This document shows positions 34,572 through 42,740 of a stretch of 64,000 nucleotides of DNA, one piece after another (within the stretch, counting starts at the first letter, position 1; every line of letters starts with the position of its first letter). The stretch covers positions 62,001 through 126,000 of the forward strand of contig NZ_ARXR01000007.1 of NCBI RefSeq assembly GCF_015356855.1, written 5' to 3'. Under the pieces are notes generated by a model that did not search any database, was not told the DNA's origin, and saw nothing but the letters and a program-made list of their open reading frames with translations. The stretch comes from Alloalcanivorax venustensis ISO4 (GTDB lineage Bacteria; Pseudomonadota; Gammaproteobacteria; Pseudomonadales; Alcanivoracaceae). The position numbers and the translations under genes are program-made.

Positions 34572-35245
34572 CAGAGGGTGTCCAGCGCGCGCAGTGCCGG
34601 TGTCAGCATGGTGCGGGTCGCTTTGGCGGCGGCCTCGGCGTCGCCTCGTTCCAGGGTGCCGAGCAGTACGGCGTGGTCGGCATGGTCGGGTTCGGGTAGT
34701 GCCGCATCGCGCTCGGTGCGTTCGATGGTTTCGGTTACCGCCTCGCTGAAATACTCATACAAGGCGCTCAGGGCGGGGTTGTTGGCGGCGCTGACGATGG
34801 CGTTGTGGAACCGCCGGTCATGATGAATGCGGGCTTCAAGGTCGTCACCCGCCTGTTGGCGCGCCTCAAGGGCCTCGCGCATGGCCTGGAGGTCGGCTTC
34901 GTCCCGGCGCTCGGCGGCCAGGCGTGCCGCCTCGCTTTCCAGGGCGATCCGCATTTCCAGTTGATCGCGCAGGGTGGTGCGGCGCAGCCGCCGTAGCGAT
35001 TCCGCCGGATCCAGGCGGCGCAGCACATAGGTGCCGTCGCCCTGGCGGGTTTCCAGCAGGCCCACGTGCACCAGCACCCGCACTGCTTCGCGCACGGTGT
35101 TCCGGCCCACGCCCAGCTCCTCGGCCAACGCCGATTCCACCGGTAATCGGCGGCCCACCGGCCATTCGCCGGATTCCACCGCCTGGCGCAGACGATCAAT
35201 GGCGCCGTCCACCAGGGAGCGACGGGGCAGGGTGTTTGTGTTCAT
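34571..35245 (-). CDS. GntR-family regulator, FCD (FadR) subgroup
   Basis: Protein of 224 residues. The N-terminal winged HTH (LPVESALAEELGVGRNTVREA) is followed by an all-helical FCD effector domain with metal-ligand histidines and aspartates in the HHDRRFHNAIV and DHADHAVLL segments. Such proteins usually bind an organic acid and regulate their own operon. An inverted repeat lies at the start codon. The downstream transporter gene shares one base, suggesting the pair forms a substrate-sensing import unit. Confidence 0.93.
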   Translation of the reverse strand: MNTNTLPRRSLVDGAIDRLRQAVESGEWPVGRRLPVESALAEELGVGRNTVREAVRVLVHVGLLETRQGDGTYVLRRLDPAESLRRLRRTTLRDQLEMRIALESEAARLAAERRDEADLQAMREALEARQQAGDDLEARIHHDRRFHNAIVSAANNPALSALYEYFSEAVTETIERTERDAALPEPDHADHAVLLGTLERGDAEAAAKATRTMLTPALRALDTL

Positions 35246-35250
35246 AGAAT

Positions 35251-35276
35251 TGGTCCCATGAATAATAATGGGATCA
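35251..35276. promoter_or_regulatory. Inverted repeat, likely operator of the FCD regulator
   Basis: TGGTCCCAT (35251-35259) and ATGGGATCA (35268-35276), 8 of 9 positions complementary, 8-base spacer, five bases upstream of the regulator start. The TGGTxxxA pattern matches FadR/FCD-type operators; autorepression is inferred. Confidence 0.65.
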
Positions 35277-35308
35277 TCCTATGAATTTATTGGAAATGCA
35301 AGAGGGTG

Positions 35309-35683
35309 TCAGTCCACGCTGATCAGGGTCAGACGCAGTGTTTTGCCGTTGCTTGGCCAATCGATGCTGGCGCCGACGGACAGTCCCAGCAACGCCGCCC
35401 CGACTGGACTCAGGATGGAGAGGCGATCAGCGCCCTCATTCACCTCCTGGGGAAACACGAGCATCAGGCGATGTTCGCGTCCGTTGTCTTGGTTTTTGAA
35501 GTAGGCCCAGCGGTGCAGGGCTACTACATTGTCGGGCATCGCCTCTTGAGGGCGGCACTCGGCTCGATCCAATTCTTCGTAAAGCCGAGCGACCACTTCA
35601 AGGTCTTCGTGATGGCGTTCAAGAAGTGCGTAAAGCCTATCCCGGTCGAGGGTGGAAATAACAATAGGGGGCAAGTCGGTCAT
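35309..35683 (-). CDS. rnk: Rnk-type GreA/GreB-fold regulator
   Basis: Protein of 124 residues: short N-terminal coiled segment (TLDRDRLYALLERHHED), then the Gre C-terminal FKBP-like domain with DNVVALHRWAYFKN, RLSILSPVGAALLGLSVGASIDW. The family (Rnk, nucleoside diphosphate kinase regulator) binds RNA polymerase near the secondary channel but lacks the long GreA coiled coil. A second locus of the same domain is at 37971 and a degraded fragment at 47361. Confidence 0.9.
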   Translation of the reverse strand: MTDLPPIVISTLDRDRLYALLERHHEDLEVVARLYEELDRAECRPQEAMPDNVVALHRWAYFKNQDNGREHRLMLVFPQEVNEGADRLSILSPVGAALLGLSVGASIDWPSNGKTLRLTLISVD

Positions 35684-36006
35684 GCCAGTTTCTCCAATGG
35701 AAGTGCAGAAGATTGTGTGTCCCCGGCGGCGCCGAACCCCCGGGGACGTTCCATTGGGGTGCGGCGTCAGAAATGGAAGGCGAGCGCAGCTGCCGACCGT
35801 CGGACAGCGCCGACAGCCGGTTTCAGTGAGAGACTTTCTGGTGGCGCCGTCCGGCGCGCAGGTTCAAGAGAGCTGTTCATTCCGATACCCTAGCACTCCT
35901 GCCAATTTTTGCCAGGGGTTATTTTCGACCCGGGGAGGCTGGCTCCCGGTCTCCAAAGGGGAACCACGCGGTATAGTGCTTTTGTCGATGGGCCAGGGGG
36001 ACGACT
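35684..36006. other. Non-coding stretch upstream of rnk
   Basis: No supported gene. It carries a strong hairpin at 35719-35747 (GTCCCCGG and CCGGGGAC arms, 13-base loop) in the 5' leader of rnk. The open frames here lack ribosome sites and similarity. Confidence 0.5.
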
Positions 36007-36392
36007 TTGGAGGACGCGGGCGTCTTGCCGAGTAGCTATCCGGTGGTCTCTGCGTTGTCCCAGACCGGGTACAATGGTGCTCTGCAGTTTGCCTGTTTGC
36101 CACCTGGAGTCACATCGAAGCGGTTGCACGAAGTATTAACCGCGCGGTATCAAGATGAGCCGGTCGTCCGTGTGATGTCGCAGGACAGTGTCATTAACCT
36201 TGAAGCCGGTTTTTTGATCCACGAGGTAGCAATCGGAACAAACGAATGGATCTATTCGTCTTTGTCAATGAGGAGCGGTGCTGTTTGATCGCGCGTCTCG
36301 ATAATCTCGGAAAAGGCGCGACCGGCGCGGCGGTCGAAAATATGAATATTCATCTCGGTATTGAGGAGGGAGCGGGCCTTCCCGCGGGGTGA
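36007..36392 (+). pseudogene. argC: argC (N-acetyl-gamma-glutamyl-phosphate reductase) remnant
   Basis: Three pieces of the class 2 ArgC sequence remain in order. EDAGVLPSSYPVVSALSQTGYNG matches the central VDAGLLPADYP..SGYSGG region. This is fused after a deletion to LPPGVTSKRLHEVLTARYQ and DEPVVRVM of the C-terminal region. A one-base frameshift near 36243 then moves the frame to MDLFVFVNEERCCLIARLD and NLGKGATGAAVENMNIHLGI, the ArgC C-terminal signature, ending at TGA 36390-36392. The N-terminal nucleotide-binding half is absent and most of the middle has been deleted, so it is not functional. Intact gdhA starts 19 bases downstream, so the fragment may now contribute only leader sequence. 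Confidence 0.8.
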
Positions 36393-36401
36393 GACTTCTA
36401 G

Positions 36402-37763
<1,362 letters not shown>

Positions 37764-37898
37764 CGTCTATTTCTAGGCCATGGCTTGCTTTATTTTATAG
37801 GTGAGCTATGGTCTGGTCTCTATTGGCTCATTTTCCTTAAGGTGCGTCGTGTTCCCCCGCCGGTTTTTAGTGCTCCTCTTTCCCACCTTTCTGGTTTA

Positions 37899-37926
37899 AG
37901 CCGGGCGGACGTCTGTCCGTCCGGCT
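37899..37926 (+). terminator. 12-bp hairpin after gdhA
   Basis: AGCCGGGCGGAC-GTCT-GTCCGTCCGGCT, twelve pairs with one G:T, but without a T run. It could be a factor-assisted terminator or a leader structure of the next gene. Confidence 0.5.
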
Positions 37927-37970
37927 ACTTCATGTAACCCTTTTCTTATTTCTGTTTAGGAGATGCAGCC

Positions 37971-38372
37971 ATGGCGCTCGGGCATTCGCACCGGCGTTGG
38001 CGTGGTCTTTCAGAGGCCGCGCGAAAATATCTGTCGATCCGTTCCTGGTGTCATCCTTTACGCCCGCACACTCTAGCCGCCCTTTTTGAGCGTATGGAGC
38101 GGCGCAAGTTGGGTGATAACAAGCCAGCGTCCGCGGGTATTGATAGTCGGGTATGGCTATTGGATCTTGATTATAGGGGCGAGGTGGATTTCGTGCTTGT
38201 GGAGCCGGGGAGAGCCTGCCCCGAGAACCGTGTCATTTCCATTCTCTCGCCGTTCGGTGAGGCGCTGTTCGGCGCCAGAGTCGGTGATGTCGTACACCCC
38301 CGGTTTCTGGGTCATGAATACAGCGTATTGATTACCAAAATTGAGTCATGTGCCGAGGATGATGAATCATGA
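37971..38372 (+). CDS. GreA/GreB C-terminal domain (Rnk-like) protein
   Basis: Protein of 133 residues. The C-terminal half (SRVWLLDLDYRGEVDFVLVE, RVISILSPFGEALFGARVGDVV) is the Gre/Rnk FKBP-like domain; the N-terminal half is a basic, arginine-rich stretch with little helix-coil resemblance to GreA. AGGAGAT precedes ATG 37971. It probably binds RNA polymerase, perhaps as an anti-pause or competitor factor. A lysine-rich small ORF overlaps its stop codon. Confidence 0.82.
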   Translation: MALGHSHRRWRGLSEAARKYLSIRSWCHPLRPHTLAALFERMERRKLGDNKPASAGIDSRVWLLDLDYRGEVDFVLVEPGRACPENRVISILSPFGEALFGARVGDVVHPRFLGHEYSVLITKIESCAEDDES

Positions 38373-38449
38373 GCAAAGAGAAAGAAAAGAAAAAGGCCAA
38401 ACGGAGCTTGAAAGAGAAGCGCCGAGATAAAAAACAGGGAAAACCATAA
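38369..38449 (+). CDS. 26-residue lysine-rich peptide
   Basis: ATGA overlap with the Gre-domain gene stop, 26 codons, product composed mostly of Lys, Glu and Arg (begins MSKEKEKKKAKRSLKEK). The overlap and single-exon codon pattern suggest translational coupling. It may be a nucleic-acid- or polymerase-binding tail encoded separately. No family is known to me; existence as a protein is moderately supported. Confidence 0.5.
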   Translation: MSKEKEKKKAKRSLKEKRRDKKQGKP

Positions 38450-38456
38450 TCGGAAA

Positions 38457-38477
38457 GAGGAGCGCTGGGCGCCCCTC
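38457..38477. terminator. Hairpin between convergent genes
   Basis: GAGGAGCGC-TGG-GCGCCCCTC, eight of nine pairs, between the lysine-rich ORF and the convergent DUF488 gene; no T run. Confidence 0.4.
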
Positions 38478-38485
38478 GTCTGCCA

Positions 38486-38848
38486 CTACGATTTATTCTG
38501 AATATACATTTTCAGCGCCACCGCGTTGTTGTGCGCTTCGTCCTTGGCGGCGTAGAGCAGCGTCAGCGTGCCGCCATCAGCGCCTTTCAGAACAGATTCA
38601 ACGGCGTCGCCTTGTTGGTCCAGTTCGGCGTGGAATTTCTGGTAGAACGCCGCCCAGCGTTTGGGGTCGTGGTTGAACCATTTTCTCAGTTCACTGGACG
38701 GGGCCAGCTCCTTGCGCCATTCGTCGGCCCGCAGGTCTTCCTTTTTGATGCCGCGCGGCCAGACGCGGTCCACCAGTACGCGATAGCCATCATTTTTGTC
38801 TGCGTCGTCGTAGACCCGCTTGCACTGAATCCGGTGCGGTTGCTTCAT
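38486..38848 (-). CDS. DUF488 family protein
   Basis: Protein of 120 residues with the family blocks YRVLVDRVWPRGIKKEDL, WFNHDPKRWAAFYQKFHAEL and a C-terminal LTLLYAAKDEAHNNA. The family is small, cytoplasmic and of unknown function, often near stress genes. Start ATG 38848 begins the conserved MKQPHRIQCKRVYD segment; the frame extends 12 codons further without support. Confidence 0.92.
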   Translation of the reverse strand: MKQPHRIQCKRVYDDADKNDGYRVLVDRVWPRGIKKEDLRADEWRKELAPSSELRKWFNHDPKRWAAFYQKFHAELDQQGDAVESVLKGADGGTLTLLYAAKDEAHNNAVALKMYIQNKS

Positions 38849-38892
38849 ACATGCACTCCTTGCGGTTATCGTTTCGCCGGTCACCCTGCGCC

Positions 38893-39888
38893 TTAGCGCC
38901 GGCGCAGGGCCTTTTCAGCGCCGGTGACCAGCTGTTGAATCCTGTGAGCCGCCGGCTCGATGGCGTTGATGGCGCCGCAGGACTGGCCAGCGTAAAGCGC
39001 CATGTCGTCCAGGTCGCCGCTGGCGCCCTGTAATGGGGAATCGGTGGAGAACAGGTAGACCGGCTGACCGTCCTGTTCCCCGATGATTTGGTCGCGGCCC
39101 TGGGATTTCAAGTCGTCGTAATCCCCTCGGGTAACCCGGTTAGCCAGCACCCGCACCGGTGCCGGTTCGTGCCAGTTGCGGTCGAAGGTCGTGGTGTAAA
39201 CCGTGTGTTCGCCCCGGGCCTGTATCAGTCGCCGCTTGTGATGATCGTGGGCGTTGGCCTCATGGGTGGCCAGGAAAGTGCTGCCCAGACTGACACCTTG
39301 AGCCCCCAGCGTCAGGGCCGCGGCGAGACCTCTGCCCTCCGCGATACCGCCGGAGGCGACGACGGGCACCGGGCTCCAGGGAATCAGCTCGGTCAGCAGG
39401 CTGAAGGTGGTCATGCGGCCCCGCACATGGCCTCCGGCCTCGACGCCCTGGGCGATCAGGACGTCCGCGCCGGCGTCCACGGCGGCCTGCGCGTCCCCGC
39501 TTGCGCCGATTTGGTGGATAACGCCGACGCCGGCGTCCTTGAGGCGCCGGATCAGCCGCTGATCCACATCCCAGAACAGCACCATCCAGGGCACCGAAAG
39601 GTCCAGGCAGGTACTGATCTGCTGCTCAAGCAGCGCCGGCGCCGTGGCGGCGGGAATCAGATTGACGGCGAAGTGTTCAATACCGGCGGCCCGCAGCGCT
39701 TCCACTTCGGCGCGTAGGCGATGGGGCGGCTCGCGCACCATGCCCAGCACGCCGAAGCCGCCGGCGTGGGCCACGGCGCCGGCCAGGCGATGACGGGCCA
39801 CGCCGCCCATGCCGGCCAGCAAAATCGGCCACCGGCAACCCAGCAGGTCGCAAAGCGGCGTGTGCAGGGTCGGTGTTACCAGTGCCAT
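38893..39888 (-). CDS. Nitronate monooxygenase family flavoprotein
   Basis: Protein of 331 residues, TIM-barrel FMN enzyme of the 2-nitropropane dioxygenase family. Motifs: PILLAGMGGVA, GGFGVLG, HQIGASGDAQAAVDAGADVLI, QGVEAGGHVRG with a catalytic His-like position, and VVASGGIAEGRGLAAAL for the phosphate site. It oxidises alkyl nitronates or acts on related acyl-CoA substrates. The gene overlaps the third DsrE gene by 13 bases and is cotranscribed with the sulfite reductase run. Confidence 0.9.
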   Translation of the reverse strand: MALVTPTLHTPLCDLLGCRWPILLAGMGGVARHRLAGAVAHAGGFGVLGMVREPPHRLRAEVEALRAAGIEHFAVNLIPAATAPALLEQQISTCLDLSVPWMVLFWDVDQRLIRRLKDAGVGVIHQIGASGDAQAAVDAGADVLIAQGVEAGGHVRGRMTTFSLLTELIPWSPVPVVASGGIAEGRGLAAALTLGAQGVSLGSTFLATHEANAHDHHKRRLIQARGEHTVYTTTFDRNWHEPAPVRVLANRVTRGDYDDLKSQGRDQIIGEQDGQPVYLFSTDSPLQGASGDLDDMALYAGQSCGAINAIEPAAHRIQQLVTGAEKALRRR

Positions 39889-40256
39889 ACCTGGTCCGCT
39901 TGCTCATAGAGTTCCGCCACCGCGCGGCGCGCGACCGGGCGAACGCCGTTTTGCAGCGCGAGCCCACCCAGGCCGCGCTCTTCCAGATCGTCCTGGATGG
40001 CGTACACCGGCACGCCGCTTTCCACCAGGTTGGCGATATCACGGGGCAGTTCCGCCGGCTGGGTTTGCCGCCATGTGCCCAGCGTCAACGCCGGCTGCCG
40101 TTCGCGCGATATCGCGTAGTGCACACCGTGGCCGCTGAGCAGCACCATCAGGTCGCCACCGGCGCCACGCATTGACTGTGTCAGCCAGAGAATGGTGTCG
40201 TCCTGTTCCTCGGTGGTGGTCCGGTAGGCTTGGTCGATCACTTGCAGTACTTTCAT
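39876..40256 (-). CDS. DsrE-family protein 3 (no cysteine)
   Basis: Protein of 126 residues. The N-terminus MKVLQVIDQAYRTTTEEQDD and a central DLMVLLSGHGVHYAI are a DsrE-type alpha/beta sandwich; no cysteine occurs. With the two preceding genes it forms a three-subunit set reminiscent of TusBCD/DsrEFH. It starts two bases after the second member and overlaps the nitronate monooxygenase gene. Confidence 0.82.
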   Translation of the reverse strand: MKVLQVIDQAYRTTTEEQDDTILWLTQSMRGAGGDLMVLLSGHGVHYAISRERQPALTLGTWRQTQPAELPRDIANLVESGVPVYAIQDDLEERGLGGLALQNGVRPVARRAVAELYEQADQVWHW

Positions 40257-40258
40257 GA

Positions 40259-40672
40259 TTACCTCGTACCGATGGTCAGAGTGTTATGGGCCTCGCTGGC
40301 GTAACGCCACAGGTCCGGCGGGCCGCCCCGGCCACAGCCTTCGATGACGTCGTTGACGCCGCGTTCGTCCACGCACAGGCCGCAGTTGATCCACTCGAAC
40401 CCGATCCCTTTGCTGCGCGCCTTCTCTTGTAGCGCGGCGATCCAGTCCTTGGTCAGCGGGTGATCCTCTTCCTCGCTGTCGCGGTGATGGACGGCGTTGC
40501 CGTGCGGCTGCTGTCTGGCGAAGGCCAGCGCCACGGCGCCTTCGTAGGCGAAGACACGCACGCCCGCGCCCCGGTCGAGGGCGGCATCGAGTAGCCGAAA
40601 AAAGGTCACGGTCCGCTCGCTTTCAAAGGGCGGCTCCATGAAGGCGAAGGTCAATGTCTTGGTATCACTCAT
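40259..40672 (-). CDS. DsrE-family protein 2 (cysteine-bearing)
   Basis: Protein of 137 residues starting MSDTKTLTFAFMEPPFESER. A conserved C-terminal NCGLCVDERGVND segment and a later CGRGG give three cysteines, in the region where TusD/DsrE carries its sulfur-accepting cysteine. It is thus the likely sulfur carrier of the three-gene DsrE set. The ATG at 40672 is preferred to a GTG one codon upstream. Confidence 0.85.
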   Translation of the reverse strand: MSDTKTLTFAFMEPPFESERTVTFFRLLDAALDRGAGVRVFAYEGAVALAFARQQPHGNAVHHRDSEEEDHPLTKDWIAALQEKARSKGIGFEWINCGLCVDERGVNDVIEGCGRGGPPDLWRYASEAHNTLTIGTR

Positions 40673-40692
40673 CACAGGCTCCGGTTGGGCGG

Positions 40693-41019
40693 TTAGTGCC
40701 AGATCACTTTATGGCCGGCGAGCATGGCATCGATCACCAGGTCCATGTCGGCGACACCGATCTGGTCCTTGAGATCGGCGTGGTCGATTTCCCGTTGCGC
40801 CAGGGCGAATTGATCAGCCCGGACCGTGACGCCCCACAGCAAAAGATCGTCGAACAGATCGCTTTTGGCGCCGCGCCGGGCCGGCGTCACGCCATTCTGT
40901 ACCAGCAGAACCGCCACCTGATGGCCGGCGTCGTGCAGCTGGCCGATCAGGTCAAACTGATGGTGGGTGCGGGTCTCCGTGAACGGGTCCTGGCTTTGAA
41001 TAAAAAGATAGTGAGACAT
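40693..41019 (-). CDS. DsrE-family protein 1 (no cysteine)
   Basis: Protein of 108 residues beginning MSHYLFIQSQDPFTETRTHH, then QVAVLLVQNGVTPARRG, the DsrE/DsrF-like pattern. No cysteine is present. It follows cysI by 14 bases and precedes the cysteine-bearing member by 20 bases. Confidence 0.82.
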   Translation of the reverse strand: MSHYLFIQSQDPFTETRTHHQFDLIGQLHDAGHQVAVLLVQNGVTPARRGAKSDLFDDLLLWGVTVRADQFALAQREIDHADLKDQIGVADMDLVIDAMLAGHKVIWH

Positions 41020-41033
41020 GGCAAGCTCCGTTT

Positions 41034-42731
41034 TCAGAAAGAGGTGAGGGCGACGGGCGTGTCGTCGAGCAGGCCACGACGCACCAGAAAATCGCCGAAG
41101 TGTTCGCCGTGGTCCCGCTCTTCGGCGAAGCGCTCCAGCAAAGGGGCGAGCAATTCAAGAAAGCGCTCTTCATTGACGTTGCCCGCGTACAGACGGGCCA
41201 GCCGGTCGCCGTGGAAACTGCCGCCCAGGTAGAGGTTGTAGAGACCCGGCGCCCGCCCGGTCAGGGCGATCTCGCCGAGATAGGGACGCGCGCAGCCATT
41301 GGGGCAGCCGGTTAAACGCAGGGTGATCGGGACGTCGGCGAGTCCGTACTGGCCTTTGAGGCGCTGAAACACATCCAGCAAACGGGGTGTGTAGCGTTCC
41401 GCTTCGGCCATGGCCAGGCCGCAGGTGGGCAGCGCCACGCAACTCAGGGTGTGCGCCGCCTGAGTGTCGGGTGTCAGACGCCATGCCAGGCCCAGGTCCT
41501 CCAGGCGCCACTGCAGCTGTTCGAGCTCGTGCGTTTCAATATGGGTCAGTTGCAGGTTTTGATTGGTGGTCATGCGCAAACGGCCGCCGTACTGTTCCAG
41601 CAAGCCGCTGATCTGCCCCCGCAGAGCATCGTCCAGGCGCCCGCTTTCGATATAGAGAGTGGCGTGCCAGAGGCCATCGTCGCCCTGCTGCCAGCCCAGC
41701 CGGTCTCCGTTGTGCTCAAAGCGCCGTGGCCGCGCCGGCTCAAGGTCGCGTCCCCGGCGGTGCGCCAGTTCGTCGAGGAACCAGTCCAGGCCGAGACGAT
41801 CCAAGGTGTATTTGAAACGGGCCCGGTGGCGGTCCTTGCGATCACCGAAGTCGCGCTGGATGGTCATCACCGTTTCGCTGAAAGCGGGGGCGTCTTCGGC
41901 ATCGATGAAACCGATTTCCTCCGCAAGCCGGGGGTAGCTGTCCTCGCGGCTGTCCAGCTGACCCATGCCGCCGCCGACACAAACGTTGAAGCCCTGCAGC
42001 TCACCATTGTCGATCACCGCGATCAGGCCCAGGTCCTGGCCGTAGACGTCGATATCGTTGACCGGCGGTATCGCATAGCCGACCTTGAACTTGCGCGGCA
42101 GGTAGAGTTCGCCGTAGACCGGCTCTTCGCTGTGCGTGGCGGGAGCGGACTCGCGATACCAGATTTCGGGGTAAGCGCCGGTTTTGGGAATCAGCCTGTC
42201 GCTGGTGATGCGGGCCAGTTCCGCGACGCGCTGGTGTGCCCGGGACAAAAACGGATTGGTGCCGCACACCACGCCCCGGCTGTCGTCACCGCAGGCGGCG
42301 ATGGTGTCCAGGCCGATGTCCCGCAGACCCTGCATCAGCGCACGCAGGTGGGGTTTGCGTACACCGTGCAACTGTACGGTTTGCCGGGTGGTGATGCGGA
42401 TGCCCCGTTCCGCGTAACGCCGGGAAAGCTCCGCGATTCCCCACCATTGGTGTTTGTCGAGCACACCGCCGGGGATGCGCATTCGCACCATGAACTGATA
42501 GATCGGCTCGAGGTGCCGCCGTCGGCGGTCCGCGCGCCGGTCGCGGTCATCCTGCTGATAGATGCCGTGGAATTTCATCAGCAGCGGGTCATCACCGGGA
42601 ACCGCGCCGGTGAGCGGGTCTTGCAGACCTTCGGCGATGCCGCCACGCAGATAGCGGCTGCGGGCCTTGAGTTGCTCGCTCTCGTTCAGGGCGTCCACGG
42701 GCTGGCTGAGATCGGAACTGCGGTCGATCAT
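41034..42731 (-). CDS. cysI: Sulfite reductase haemoprotein subunit
   Basis: Protein of 565 residues. Siroheme/[4Fe-4S] ligands are visible in SCVALPTCGLAMAEAERY (C-x5-C) and TGCPNGCARPYLGEI (C-x3-C), and the substrate-binding arginines lie in ITTRQTVQLHGV. It reduces sulfite to sulfide with six electrons from CysJ. Nitrite reductase is the main alternative for the family, but the neighbouring flavoprotein identifies sulfite reductase. It starts nine bases after cysJ. Confidence 0.95.
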   Translation of the reverse strand: MIDRSSDLSQPVDALNESEQLKARSRYLRGGIAEGLQDPLTGAVPGDDPLLMKFHGIYQQDDRDRRADRRRRHLEPIYQFMVRMRIPGGVLDKHQWWGIAELSRRYAERGIRITTRQTVQLHGVRKPHLRALMQGLRDIGLDTIAACGDDSRGVVCGTNPFLSRAHQRVAELARITSDRLIPKTGAYPEIWYRESAPATHSEEPVYGELYLPRKFKVGYAIPPVNDIDVYGQDLGLIAVIDNGELQGFNVCVGGGMGQLDSREDSYPRLAEEIGFIDAEDAPAFSETVMTIQRDFGDRKDRHRARFKYTLDRLGLDWFLDELAHRRGRDLEPARPRRFEHNGDRLGWQQGDDGLWHATLYIESGRLDDALRGQISGLLEQYGGRLRMTTNQNLQLTHIETHELEQLQWRLEDLGLAWRLTPDTQAAHTLSCVALPTCGLAMAEAERYTPRLLDVFQRLKGQYGLADVPITLRLTGCPNGCARPYLGEIALTGRAPGLYNLYLGGSFHGDRLARLYAGNVNEERFLELLAPLLERFAEERDHGEHFGDFLVRRGLLDDTPVALTSF

Positions 42732-42740
42732 ATGGCCCTC

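Noticed and set aside
41034-42731. Assimilatory nitrite reductase instead of sulfite reductase
   Set aside because: Direct linkage to a CysJ-type NADPH flavoprotein identifies a sulfite reductase alpha/beta pair.
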